A stretch of DNA of 64,000 nucleotides from Frateuria aurantia DSM 6220 (GTDB lineage Bacteria > Pseudomonadota > Gammaproteobacteria > Xanthomonadales > Rhodanobacteraceae). The first letter of the stretch is position 1, and the number at the start of each line of letters is the position of its first letter. The stretch spans positions 1,054,001 to 1,118,000 of the forward strand of contig NC_017033.1 in NCBI RefSeq assembly GCF_000242255.2. The letters run 5' to 3'. The notes beneath the pieces were generated by a model, which worked only from the letters and a program-made list of their open reading frames with translations, ran no database searches and was not told the origin of the DNA. This document shows, piece after piece, positions 7,507-14,839 of the stretch. Position numbers and translations under genes: made by a program.

Positions 7507-7768
7507 TGCTGAAGCTCCTGAGTGGGGCGTCGAGGCCTTCGGAAAGGCCAGGCCAGCGCATGATGTACTTCCTGGAATCTTTGGCGAGAGGGTGGCCAAG
7601 GAGTTGCTGCGCCCACGGGGAAGGCCGCGTGTAGCTGAGCCCAAGGTCGCGACCAACGTACGTTACTCTCCGGAGATCCTCGATTACTTCAAGGCGGATG
7701 GCCCAGGCTGGCAGACCCGCATGGAGCAGGCACTATGCGAGTACATCTCGGCGCATCCGAGGGCTTGA
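7475..7768 (+). CDS. brnA: BrnA-type antitoxin
   Basis: This 97-residue protein has a basic RPRGRPRVAEPK stretch and a C-terminal ribbon-helix-helix segment, VRYSPEILDYFKADGPGWQ followed by TRMEQALCEYI. That pattern is the signature of BrnA antitoxins, which neutralise BrnT and repress their own operon as a dimer. The partner toxin is truncated just upstream, so the gene survives as an orphan antitoxin. It could still act as a DNA-binding regulator or protect against related toxins. Confidence 0.75.
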   Translation: MKKAPNPSKIDAEAPEWGVEAFGKARPAHDVLPGIFGERVAKELLRPRGRPRVAEPKVATNVRYSPEILDYFKADGPGWQTRMEQALCEYISAHPRA

Positions 7769-7875
7769 GGCACTAGACTGCTGCTGAGCATAGCTGTATG
7801 AGATCTGTCGCAGTGGATGAGACGCCGCTATGTCAAATTCCCAGCCATGTAATGACCCACCGCTTTCTGCTCAGG

Positions 7876-8020
7876 TCATGCGGTTAATGTAGCGGCGTAA
7901 GCCTCATCCGGGGTCATCATCTTCAGTGCCTGATGCGGGCGTTGTTGGTTGTAGAAGGCGATCCAGTCGGCGATCACCCGCAGGGCATGGACCTGGCTCT
8001 CGAAACGATGCCGGTGCACG
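7876..8020 (-). pseudogene. IS3-family transposase, C-terminal fragment
   Basis: The minus strand encodes about 48 residues ending ALKMMTPDEAYAATLTA and including ADWIAFYNQQRPHQAL. This is the end of an IS3-family OrfB integrase-core transposase, with the characteristic YNxxRPHxAL motif. Everything upstream of residue H in the RFESQVHAL segment is missing, so it is a remnant. It meets another transposase remnant on the opposite strand at about 8065. Confidence 0.8.
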
Positions 8021-8065
8021 CACTGCCCGCAGCAGAATGGCATAGCCGAGAGCCTAGCCCGCACG

Positions 8066-8221
8066 ATCAAGCGTGATTACGCGGCCTTGATGTCCAAACC
8101 TGAGCCGGCCATGGCCATGCGAAACCTCGCATTGGCCTTCCAACACTATAGCGAGCATGATCCCCTTAGCGCCCTGAAGTACCGCCTTCTAGTGAGTACC
8201 GGTGCCGATTGGCGTCGTTAA
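8066..8221 (+). pseudogene. second IS3-family transposase remnant
   Basis: The plus strand reads IKRDYAALMSKPEPAMAM, then LALAFQHYSEHDPLSALKYR and a stop at 8219. This resembles the C-terminal end of another IS3-group transposase (usual form HYNExHPHSALKYRSPREF), but the normal HPHSAL is HDPLSAL and the end has decayed. No start or terminal repeat is preserved. It is a different element from the fragment immediately to its left. Confidence 0.65.
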
Positions 8222-8318
8222 ACCAAGTGTGAGTCGGTGTCCGAAAATATGGGGAGCACTCCAACTATCAAAGACTCATGCTGATCGCCTTATAGATCGC
8301 ATTGGATTGAGTGTCGTG

Positions 8319-8338
8319 TTATGCACATGTTATCCACA
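8319..8338 (+). promoter_or_regulatory. two direct DnaA boxes
   Basis: TTATGCACA (8319-8327) is followed after two bases by TTATCCACA (8330-8338). The second is a perfect DnaA box and the first differs by one base. They lie 70 bases before the low-GC cassette, next to a short AT-rich stretch. Paired boxes can be part of a plasmid or phage origin or a DnaA-regulated promoter. Only the sequence match is observed. Confidence 0.45.
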
Positions 8339-8408
8339 GACTGATCGATTGAGAGGTGCTAGACTTGCACACAAGTTTTTTCAAAACTCCCGTTTATCGA
8401 GGATTGCT

Positions 8409-8666
8409 ATGAGCGAGCGACTGACGAAAGTTCCGACCCCGCAGGGCGAAGTTGAGGGTAGGGAAGTGCAGATTGTTGAGTCCTTAGAACGCTGGTCTGA
8501 CGTGACTCTTTCTGACGGGACGACGTTTCGTGCAAAAATTAATATTGTTAACGTTGTTCGCATTGATGGTCAGTATGATGCTCAAGGTAATCCTTCATAC
8601 ATGATTAATGCTCAGCCAGCTATTGCAATGGTGCACGTTCCTGACGAACTGCGTAAAAAAGGATAG
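8409..8666 (+). CDS. small conserved protein, first gene of a low-GC cassette
   Basis: An 85-residue protein from ATG 8409: MSERLTKVPTPQGEVEGREV, then VTLSDGTTFRAKINIVNVVR and GQYDAQGNPSYMINAQ, ending VPDELRKKG. The pattern of a strand-rich domain with DGTxxRxK, a DxQGNPxY turn and a terminal VPxEL resembles a widespread small family that I cannot name with certainty. It has no membrane segment. Five bases separate its stop from the next gene, so the two are co-transcribed. Base composition is clearly lower in GC than the surrounding prophage. Confidence 0.7.
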   Translation: MSERLTKVPTPQGEVEGREVQIVESLERWSDVTLSDGTTFRAKINIVNVVRIDGQYDAQGNPSYMINAQPAIAMVHVPDELRKKG

Positions 8667-8671
8667 GTCTT

Positions 8672-9235
8672 ATGATCGAATTCCAGAGCAATATCGGCAC
8701 AGTAATAAATTATGGCTCTAACTCTTTGATGCCTATTTCGGTGTTAATTTCAAGAGATTCGCCCTCTGTGGATTTTGACTCTAGAAATGCTGGTAAGCAC
8801 TCCTGTTTTGGAGGTGCGCTCGAGCCAATGTCGGTGAGTGCATTTACTGGCCATGATTTTGCCATTAAATCTAAAGGCAGGCCATTTGCTTTCAGGTTAA
8901 ACCCTTCTTTGAGATTTATTTCGGATTCTCATGATTATGGTGAAGCATCGTTTAGACTGTTGGCAGAGAAGTTGAAAGACGATGTGAGGATGTCTTCTTC
9001 GCTTTCGGATATGGAGTCCTCTAAATATTTTAGAGATATCTTATCAATGAATGGGGATGTGGTTAGATGGATTTTAGAAGATATTAAGAGTAATAGGAAG
9101 GATCCTTTCCCTTGGTTCAAGGCACTGCGCTTACTGACAGACGAGGATCCAGCCAAAATTGCACCTAGAGGGGACTGGGTTGCAATGGCTGATAAATGGA
9201 TTGCCTGGGGGGAATCTGATGGGCGATTGGTTTGA
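8672..9235 (+). CDS. uncharacterised protein, second gene of low-GC cassette
   Basis: This 187-residue protein starts with MIEFQSNIGTVINYGSNSLM; AAGGA lies about eight bases before the ATG. The first half is strand- and serine-rich, with CFGGALEPMSVSAFTGHDF. The second half is helical and ends with PWFKALRLLTDEDPAKIAPRG and a tryptophan-rich helix. No enzyme motif or transmembrane helix is visible. It overlaps the following gene by 17 bases and has the same low GC and AT-rich codon use. I do not recognise a family. Confidence 0.65.
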   Translation: MIEFQSNIGTVINYGSNSLMPISVLISRDSPSVDFDSRNAGKHSCFGGALEPMSVSAFTGHDFAIKSKGRPFAFRLNPSLRFISDSHDYGEASFRLLAEKLKDDVRMSSSLSDMESSKYFRDILSMNGDVVRWILEDIKSNRKDPFPWFKALRLLTDEDPAKIAPRGDWVAMADKWIAWGESDGRLV

Positions 9236-9665
9236 TCTAGCTAAAGAGAAGGGTTTTCCTAGACTGACAAAAAGCTCGTCTCGTATTACGAGTACTGAAA
9301 CAAGTAGATACAACTGTCTCGCATGGGCTGCAAATGTAGAAAACAGGTGGTGGTGGCCATATGGAGACGCTTGGTGGCCTGAAAATGTGCCGCGAACACT
9401 TGATATCGATTCATTGAAGGCGGCATACAGGACTGTTGGATTTGTTGATTGTAATGACGGATTGCTTGAGGCGGATATAGAGAAAATCGCCCTTTACGCA
9501 TTGAATTCAGAATTTACCCATGCTGCGCGCCAGCTCCCAAGCGGAAAGTGGGCTAGTAAAATGGGGCATAGTCATGATATCGAGCACGACTGTGTGACCA
9601 CCGTTGAAGGCGGGATTTATGGTGAATGCGTTGCTTATATGTGCCGGCGCCGTGCCATAGATTGA
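9219..9665 (+). CDS. DUF7689-like protein, possible papain-like cysteine fold
   Basis: A 148-residue protein from ATG 9219. Conserved-looking features in order are YNCLAWAANVENRWWWPYG (Cys near residue 31), IEKIALYALNSEFTHAARQL (His about 107) and GKWASKMGHSHDIEHDC. This layout matches a family annotated as DUF7689. The Cys-His-Asp/His order resembles NlpC/P60 or transglutaminase-like hydrolases, which is an inference only. It overlaps its upstream neighbour by 17 bases, so the two are translationally linked. Intact, low GC, and probably the effector of the cassette if there is one. Confidence 0.7.
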   Translation: MGDWFDLAKEKGFPRLTKSSSRITSTETSRYNCLAWAANVENRWWWPYGDAWWPENVPRTLDIDSLKAAYRTVGFVDCNDGLLEADIEKIALYALNSEFTHAARQLPSGKWASKMGHSHDIEHDCVTTVEGGIYGECVAYMCRRRAID

Positions 9666-9764
9666 CTATTTAGATCAATTGCAGGACGCCAAAGGTCGGA
9701 ACTCTTTTTTGAGTGATTACCTTCTTGCCTTATTTAAAATGCATATACCAGCAGGTGTGAGTGA

Positions 9765-10323
9765 TCAGCGGTGTAGTGTGCTCGTCACCATGCGATCCAA
9801 GTCAACGAACAGAGCATCACGTTCGGTCTTCGAGGCAGGTGATGCCATAAGGAAAGCGGCCACGATTACGCTATGGCCATCAGGCCAGGTCAGGATACCG
9901 ATGTCGTTGTAGCTGGAGGTTAGGCACGTCCAGTGTGTAGGACGTGCCGCTTTTGTCCGCAAGTCGTAAGCCTTGGGGCAGTCCTCGCCGCAGGCGTTCC
10001 GGCTTTGTCTGTGCCTGCATCAGTGCAAGCAGCGCGTGTGTCGATGTAGGTGAGAGCAGGGCGCCATGTTGCAATTTCTGGAGAAAGTCCGCATCCACCC
10101 GCATGCCTGTGATGCCATGTGCGCGCAGGAAGGTCGTGACCTCCTGCGGCGGAACCAGCTTGAGCAATGCATCGACGGCGGTGTTGTCGCTATCGCTGAC
10201 TGCGGCGGCCAGTAGTTGTCGAACGGTGTATGTCATCCGCCCGCCGTGAAAATGCGCACCGATGGACGGTACGGCGGAGCCACAGACAACATCTGAGCGC
10301 GTCAGCGTTACTGTATGTTCCAT
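9765..10323 (-). pseudogene. class A beta-lactamase remnant
   Basis: The minus-strand frame from 10323 contains TYTVRQLLAAAVSDSDNTAV, with the SDN motif, later LADKSGTSYTLDV (the KTG-type motif, here KSG), then changes frame near 9910 to NDIGILTWPDGHSVIVAAFL and ends at 9765. Together these are the second half of a class A serine beta-lactamase. The region with the catalytic SxxK is absent and there is a frameshift, so it cannot be active. It is an old cargo or transferred gene now decaying beside insertion-sequence remnants. Confidence 0.8.
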
Positions 10324-10739
10324 CGACAGCTTGCTGCCGCTGGCCTGAGCGACACCGCTTCCGCAAGGTGAGGTCGCCGGACGCTTACGATTGCCTCAGT
10401 CATTGCACTCAATTGATGACACGCCCTAGTGCACCAACAACGAGGCGCACCCTGTTCAGGCCTGACATTTTTCATACCCTGGAGCTGGATCGGGTAATGA
10501 TGCTGCACCAGGGGAGGCTTACACGTCGTGCTTGCGTGGACTCATGGTATCTCCAGGTCAGATGGCAGTGTCCCGCCTGTGGCCCGGTTACACAAAATCT
10601 AGGACACCCTCAGACCTCAAATTTTCAGCCCTTTCCAAACCGTCCGTAATTTCGGGGTAGAACCCCTTACGAGAAGCTTCGCCGAGTTGGGCCTCGTGCC
10701 GCTGCTAGCACTCCATTGTGCTGGCAGACATGGCGCGGC
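10324..10739. other. non-coding stretch between beta-lactamase remnant and repressor
   Basis: No supported gene. Short open frames have non-globular translations. The sequence upstream of 10324 does not continue the beta-lactamase frame, so the missing half was deleted rather than frameshifted. Nothing else recognisable. Confidence 0.4.
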
Positions 10740-11435
10740 TTACAGTTCTTCGTCGCGCTTCATCTGGATCGCTCCCAGGACGCGGCCAGCAATGCAGATA
10801 TCAGAGGCCTGATCAGGCCGGTAGATATCCGGGTGATCCGGATCGGCCAGGCTCACAACATGGAAGCCGTCGCGACGGATCTCGATGCGCTTGACCAGGG
10901 CATGGCCATGGAGCAGGACGACGAAGATACCGCCGTCCATGGGGTCTCGATCCTCAATGTCCACGAACACGACATCGCCATGCTTTATGCGCGGGGTCAT
11001 GGAGTGTCCGCGAACTGTGAGGAGCTTCACTCGATCGGGGCTGACGGCGCGGCCAACTTTCTGACGGACCTGCCACTCGGCGATATCCACTTCCTGGAGC
11101 ACTTCCGGCTCTTCACTGTTCAGCACACCTGGCCCCGCTCCGCCTGCACCCATGACTTGGAAGCGAAGGTAGCCTTCTGGTGTCTCAGATCGTGAGATTC
11201 CCAGATGTTCGAGCGGGCCTCTTGGGCCTACGCCAGTGGCCAGCCAGCGAGGGGATACGTCAAGCACGTCTGAAAGCTCAATGAGCGTGGTGTCCTTGAG
11301 GCTCTTGGTTGAGCCTGACTCCCATTGATAAGCCGATGCTGCCTTGACGCCTACCCGTCTGGCTAGCTCTGCCGGCTCACTGATGCCTGCAGCCTCTCTG
11401 GCTTCTTTGATTCGTTCTGCGAGCGTTCCAGTCAT
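10740..11435 (-). CDS. S24/LexA-type phage repressor (CI-like)
   Basis: The 231-residue product has an N-terminal Cro/CI helix-turn-helix (LAERIKEAREAAGISEPAEL, then VGVKAASAYQWESGSTKSL) and a C-terminal S24 peptidase domain with GHSMTP (Ser about 145) and HALVKRI (Lys about 182), the Ser-Lys dyad used for RecA-stimulated self-cleavage. It should keep the prophage silent by binding the adjacent operators and be inactivated by the SOS response. ATG 11435 is chosen because the helix-turn-helix starts there; upstream sequence is operator-like. It is divergent from the Cro-like gene, as in lambda. Confidence 0.9.
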   Translation of the reverse strand: MTGTLAERIKEAREAAGISEPAELARRVGVKAASAYQWESGSTKSLKDTTLIELSDVLDVSPRWLATGVGPRGPLEHLGISRSETPEGYLRFQVMGAGGAGPGVLNSEEPEVLQEVDIAEWQVRQKVGRAVSPDRVKLLTVRGHSMTPRIKHGDVVFVDIEDRDPMDGGIFVVLLHGHALVKRIEIRRDGFHVVSLADPDHPDIYRPDQASDICIAGRVLGAIQMKRDEEL

Positions 11436-11506
11436 GTAAGGGAGCTTATATGGTGCATGTATAGTTGTGCTTGCATGATAGATGTAAGCAAGCCTATTAT
11501 TGCGCC
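11436..11506. promoter_or_regulatory. right operator/promoter region (OR-like)
   Basis: The 71 bases between the repressor and Cro-like genes contain GCTTGCAT-GATAG-ATGTAAGC (11469-11489), an inverted repeat with 7 of 8 arm positions matching. They also hold AAGCAAGCCTATTA (11486-11499) and AGCTTATAT (11443-11451). The same words recur near 6838-6873. This is the expected place for the repressor and Cro binding sites and the two divergent promoters. Confidence 0.65.
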
Positions 11507-11731
11507 ATGAAAAGCGCACCTAAGATCACGAAGGCAGAAGCAATTTCGCCCTTTGGCAGCGGCTACGCTCTTGCGAAAGCCCTGGGAATTGCACCAGCGT
11601 CCGTATATCAGTGGCCTGATGGCATGCCTATACCTGAGCTTCAGGCAATGCGCCTGGCATTTTTGATCCGGCCGGATATTTTCGGCCCAGCTCAGACCAA
11701 GCGTCGTAGTGGTCACGGTAAGGCGGCGTGA
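11507..11731 (+). CDS. Cro-like regulator
   Basis: A 74-residue basic protein with the helix-turn-helix SGYALAKALGIAPASVYQWP, similar to small Cro/YdaS-type repressors. It is divergent from the S24 repressor and is the first gene of the rightward operon, so it should repress the repressor promoter and favour lytic growth. Its stop overlaps the next start (TGATG). Confidence 0.75.
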   Translation: MKSAPKITKAEAISPFGSGYALAKALGIAPASVYQWPDGMPIPELQAMRLAFLIRPDIFGPAQTKRRSGHGKAA

Positions 11732-11943
11732 TGAATCGACTGATCCTTTCCGATAGCGCCGCCGTGATTGCCCTGGCCATATACCTGGGCATCCCCTTCG
11801 AGCTGATTCCCCGCGCACTGCGCAACCTGCTGCTGATGGCCTGGGGCGCGTTCGTGCTCCTGCAGATCGCCGGCCGGTCTGTATCTACCTTTTCGCTTTT
11901 CATGAAGCGCCGCCCATCGGACTGCACTCCGGAGGCCAAATGA
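11731..11943 (+). CDS. small membrane protein in early rightward operon
   Basis: This 70-residue protein has a hydrophobic helix (IALAIYLGIPFELIP) and a second one (LLLMAWGAFVLLQIAG) before a basic tail. It is joined to the Cro-like gene by TGATG and to the next gene by an ATGA overlap. Unknown function. Confidence 0.55.
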   Translation: MNRLILSDSAAVIALAIYLGIPFELIPRALRNLLLMAWGAFVLLQIAGRSVSTFSLFMKRRPSDCTPEAK

Positions 11944-12269
11944 TTCCTGCCGCAATCGTTCTGCATGCCAATGGCATGTTTATCGAAGACGACTCTGTCG
12001 AAGTTGACTGCATCGTGCTTCCGTTGACGGACTGTCTCGACATCAGCTTCCACCGGATACGAACTGGCGAAGCAGTGTTCCAAGCACACTCGGTGCTGGC
12101 GACAGCGTCGACCAGCCCGCGTCGATCAGCTTTTCGACCAGGCGTCCTATGGCATCGCCCCGTGCGTCACGAAGAACCTGTAACCAGCCTTTCTTGTCCT
12201 CGTCCGGAATGCTCATGCGCTGGACCTGAGCCTCAAGCAGCTGACGGAGGGTGTCCTCATGAAGCTTGA
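11940..12269 (+). CDS. hypothetical protein, doubtful C-terminal half
   Basis: The frame opens with an ATGA overlap and MIPAAIVLHANGMFIEDDSV followed by a plausible strand-rich segment for about 40 residues. From about 12040 onwards the translation becomes serine/proline/arginine-rich and overlaps the better-supported minus-strand gene at 12043-12561. The N-terminal part may be a real early gene truncated or fused by insertion of the opposite gene. Confidence 0.3.
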   Translation: MIPAAIVLHANGMFIEDDSVEVDCIVLPLTDCLDISFHRIRTGEAVFQAHSVLATASTSPRRSAFRPGVLWHRPVRHEEPVTSLSCPRPECSCAGPEPQAADGGCPHEA

Positions 12270-12561
12270 CGGTCACCGTTCCAAGGATGGCGCTGAGCCC
12301 TCCGTCAGCACGCATGAAGTCAATGCCGGCGGCCGTTATGCGCGCTCGAGCCATCCCGTATTGGGAGGGATCCTCAACGTATGTCTCAAGATGCGCAGCA
12401 ATCATTCCGTGCTCATCGAGATAGTGCAGGTTGCGTGCGACTTCGCCAGTCGGGTCGTTCTTGATGGCCTGACAAAAGTCTTGTTGCTGCGGGTATGCCT
12501 TAAGCAGCTCTTCAAGAATCTTGCGTTGATGGTCTCGCGCAAATCTTTCCATGGACTCCAT
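12043..12561 (-). CDS. conserved prophage protein on the opposite strand
   Basis: This 172-residue protein starts MESMERFARDHQRKILEELL. The N-terminal half resembles a winged-helix module (ARNLHYLDEHGMIAAHLE). The C-terminal half contains TVTVKLHEDTLRQLLEAQVQ, then IPDEDKKGWLQVLRDA, a helical module often seen in prophage and genomic-island proteins of unknown role. It is read against the surrounding rightward operon and so is probably expressed separately, perhaps in the lysogen. Confidence 0.65.
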   Translation of the reverse strand: MESMERFARDHQRKILEELLKAYPQQQDFCQAIKNDPTGEVARNLHYLDEHGMIAAHLETYVEDPSQYGMARARITAAGIDFMRADGGLSAILGTVTVKLHEDTLRQLLEAQVQRMSIPDEDKKGWLQVLRDARGDAIGRLVEKLIDAGWSTLSPAPSVLGTLLRQFVSGGS

Positions 12562-12613
12562 CTTCCGGTGAATACCAATGACTGAACTGTCGCATTCCAA
12601 GGGCGTCAGTGCC

Positions 12614-13204
12614 ATGAGTATCGTTTTTCATGCCTCCCGCAAAGACCTGGTCCGGAGCATCGCCCGCGATGCCTTCAACGCTGGCGATCTCAACCTGATG
12701 AACTACGCGGACCGGATCCAGGAGCTGTACTTCACCTTGATCCCGCCGGCGAGCCAGGACACCAACCTGCGCCAGCCTTGTGATGATGCCACCGGTGAGC
12801 GGTTCGAAGCTGATCGCCGCCACAACCGGCAGATCGTTGAGCGCTGGGTGAAAGGGCGGGTCGCTGAGTTCCCTGACGATCTGGAAGAGCCATGGGTCAT
12901 GGCATTGCCCGACCAGTGGCGTGACAAGGCGCTCACGGAGCTGTCGGCCCGCTATGGCTTACTGCCTGCGCCGATCCCCAGTGGCGGCCATACAGCGGCA
13001 TGGACCGGCGACATCATGCAGTCCATGGCCGACGTCCTGCGTGACTTCGCGCCTATTGCCGAGGACGGCGTGATCAATCATCTGGACGCCGACGATCTGC
13101 CGGCCTTCATCCTTTCCAGTGCAAAGGCCATGGGCATTTTGTCGAGCATGCAGCGGCAGGCAAGCGAAGCCTTGCAGGAAGCCGAGCGGAGGAAAGCACG
13201 GTGA
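12614..13204 (+). CDS. phage early protein, possibly YdaT-like
   Basis: This 196-residue protein contains HNRQIVERWVKGRVAEFPDD followed by LPDQWRDKALTELSARYG. That order is reminiscent of YdaT-type regulators of lambdoid prophages, which follow Cro and act on host division or replication. The match is by eye and weak. An ATG at 12578 would add twelve residues. Its stop overlaps the GTG of the DUF1376 gene. Confidence 0.5.
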   Translation: MSIVFHASRKDLVRSIARDAFNAGDLNLMNYADRIQELYFTLIPPASQDTNLRQPCDDATGERFEADRRHNRQIVERWVKGRVAEFPDDLEEPWVMALPDQWRDKALTELSARYGLLPAPIPSGGHTAAWTGDIMQSMADVLRDFAPIAEDGVINHLDADDLPAFILSSAKAMGILSSMQRQASEALQEAERRKAR

Positions 13205-14190
13205 ACTATTACCAGCGCCATATCGGCGACTACGCCCGGGATACCGGCCATCTGTCCCTGCTGGAGCATGGGGTCTACATGATCCTGCTCGATCACCATT
13301 ATGCTTCTGAGGCGGGCATTCCCGATGGGAAGCAGTACCGCCTGGCACGTGCACGCACGCCCGAGGAACGGGAGGCCGTCGACAACATCCTGGACGAGTT
13401 CTTTGACCTGAAGGATGGGGTTTGGATCAATCGCCGCGCACATCACGAGGTGCTGCGCTTCCACTCCACCATGGCCGACGATGCAGATCAGAAACGCGGT
13501 GCTGCAGAACGCCAGGCAAAGGCCCGCGCACGTCGCTCGGCGCTGTTCGATGAGCTGGCGACCTACGGGGTGGTGCCCGACTTCAACGCCTCCATGCAGC
13601 AGCTCCGCCACATGCTTGATGAGGTGAAGTCACAGCGTAAGTCACAGGCTCCGTCACGTAACGTCACGCGTGACGTTACGGCTAACCAAGAGCCATTACC
13701 CAATACCCATTACCCAACAGCCAATACCCAAGAGCCAGTAAACCTCTCCGTAGGTGAAGTTGCTCAAGACTTGGGAACTGAGGTTCTAGGGGAGGTCTTT
13801 TCCGCGCGCACGGCAAATGCGCCGGCAGAGGATCTGGATGGCAGGGTGATTGACGCCTGCAAGGCACTGCGCCGTCTTGGGGTTACCAGCGCTAATCCCG
13901 CGCTACCGAACCTGCGGGCGGCTATCCAGGCCGGAGCGTCGACGGATCACCTCGTCGCGATCACGCAGCAGCAGATCGAGGACGGCAGGGCGCCCAATGC
14001 CAACTACATCGCCCGCAAGGCGATTGGCCAGATCGAGGACGCCAAGCGACCGGCGCCGGTCCGCGCCGGTGGCGCTGGGATCGCACAGAACAAGCAGGAA
14101 GCCATCGAGAACCGCAACCGCAGTGTCGCCCAGCGTTGGGCCAGCTCTGCCAACGAAGAGCCCCAGGAGGCTGAATATGCAATCGGGTGA
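13201..14190 (+). CDS. DUF1376 (YdaU-type) replication protein
   Basis: This 329-residue protein starts with MNYYQRHIGDYARDTGHLSL and continues EHGVYMILLDHHYASEAGIP, the DUF1376 signature (residues 1-90). A charged, asparagine/threonine-rich linker and a C-terminal helical domain follow (NPALPNLRAAIQAGAS, APNANYIARKAIGQIED). DUF1376 proteins occupy the position of lambda O and probably initiate phage replication. GTG start overlaps the previous stop. The next gene starts inside its last 14 bases. Confidence 0.8.
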   Translation: MNYYQRHIGDYARDTGHLSLLEHGVYMILLDHHYASEAGIPDGKQYRLARARTPEEREAVDNILDEFFDLKDGVWINRRAHHEVLRFHSTMADDADQKRGAAERQAKARARRSALFDELATYGVVPDFNASMQQLRHMLDEVKSQRKSQAPSRNVTRDVTANQEPLPNTHYPTANTQEPVNLSVGEVAQDLGTEVLGEVFSARTANAPAEDLDGRVIDACKALRRLGVTSANPALPNLRAAIQAGASTDHLVAITQQQIEDGRAPNANYIARKAIGQIEDAKRPAPVRAGGAGIAQNKQEAIENRNRSVAQRWASSANEEPQEAEYAIG

Positions 14191-14839
14191 TATGAATGGT
14201 TTTGCCGAGATGCTCTCGGAGGTCATGGCCTACTACGCCAAGGACGTGAGCGAGTTCATGCTCTCGGTGTTCTGGGACGGGCTGAAGATGCACGAGTTCC
14301 AGGACGTGAGCCGTGCATTCACGCTGCACGCTCGTGACCCGGATCGCGGCCAGTGGGCGCCGAAGGTGGCCGATATCACCCGCTTGCTTGAAGGCTCGAC
14401 CAGCAGCCAGGGCATGACGGCTTGGTCGAAAGTCGACAGGGCCATTCGGTCGGTCGGCGGCAACCAGTCGGTGGTCTTCGATGAGCCGCTGATCCATGCC
14501 GTGATCTTCGACATGGGCGGCTGGTCGAAGCTCTGTCAAACGATGGTGGATGAGCTGCCTTTCGTTGCACGGGACTTCGAGCGACGCTTTGGCGCCTATC
14601 GCCTTCGCCGCGAGCTTCCGGATTACCCCAGCCACCTGATCGGGAACCACGAGGCTCAGAATCGCCTCAATGGCTTCAACCGTGTTCGCCCGGTGCTGAT
14701 CGGCGACGAGCACAGGGCCCTGGCCGTGATGAATGGCGGGTCCAACGGGAGCCCGCTACGGATCACGCGGATCAGCGACGAGGTTGCCCGCATTGGTCAG
14801 GCGGCAGCACTAGAACACGGAAAGGGGCAGGCGGCGTGA
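14177..14839 (+). CDS. DUF6475 phage protein, lambda P-like position
   Basis: This 220-residue protein starts at ATG 14177, six bases after AGGAGG. Segments FWDGLKMHEFQDVSRAFTLH, GQWAPKVADITRLLEG and WSKVDRAIRSVGGNQSVVFD followed by DMGGWSKL match the DUF6475 family. By position after a replication initiator it could load the host helicase, as lambda P does; that is inferred from gene order only. Confidence 0.75.
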   Translation: MQSGDMNGFAEMLSEVMAYYAKDVSEFMLSVFWDGLKMHEFQDVSRAFTLHARDPDRGQWAPKVADITRLLEGSTSSQGMTAWSKVDRAIRSVGGNQSVVFDEPLIHAVIFDMGGWSKLCQTMVDELPFVARDFERRFGAYRLRRELPDYPSHLIGNHEAQNRLNGFNRVRPVLIGDEHRALAVMNGGSNGSPLRITRISDEVARIGQAAALEHGKGQAA

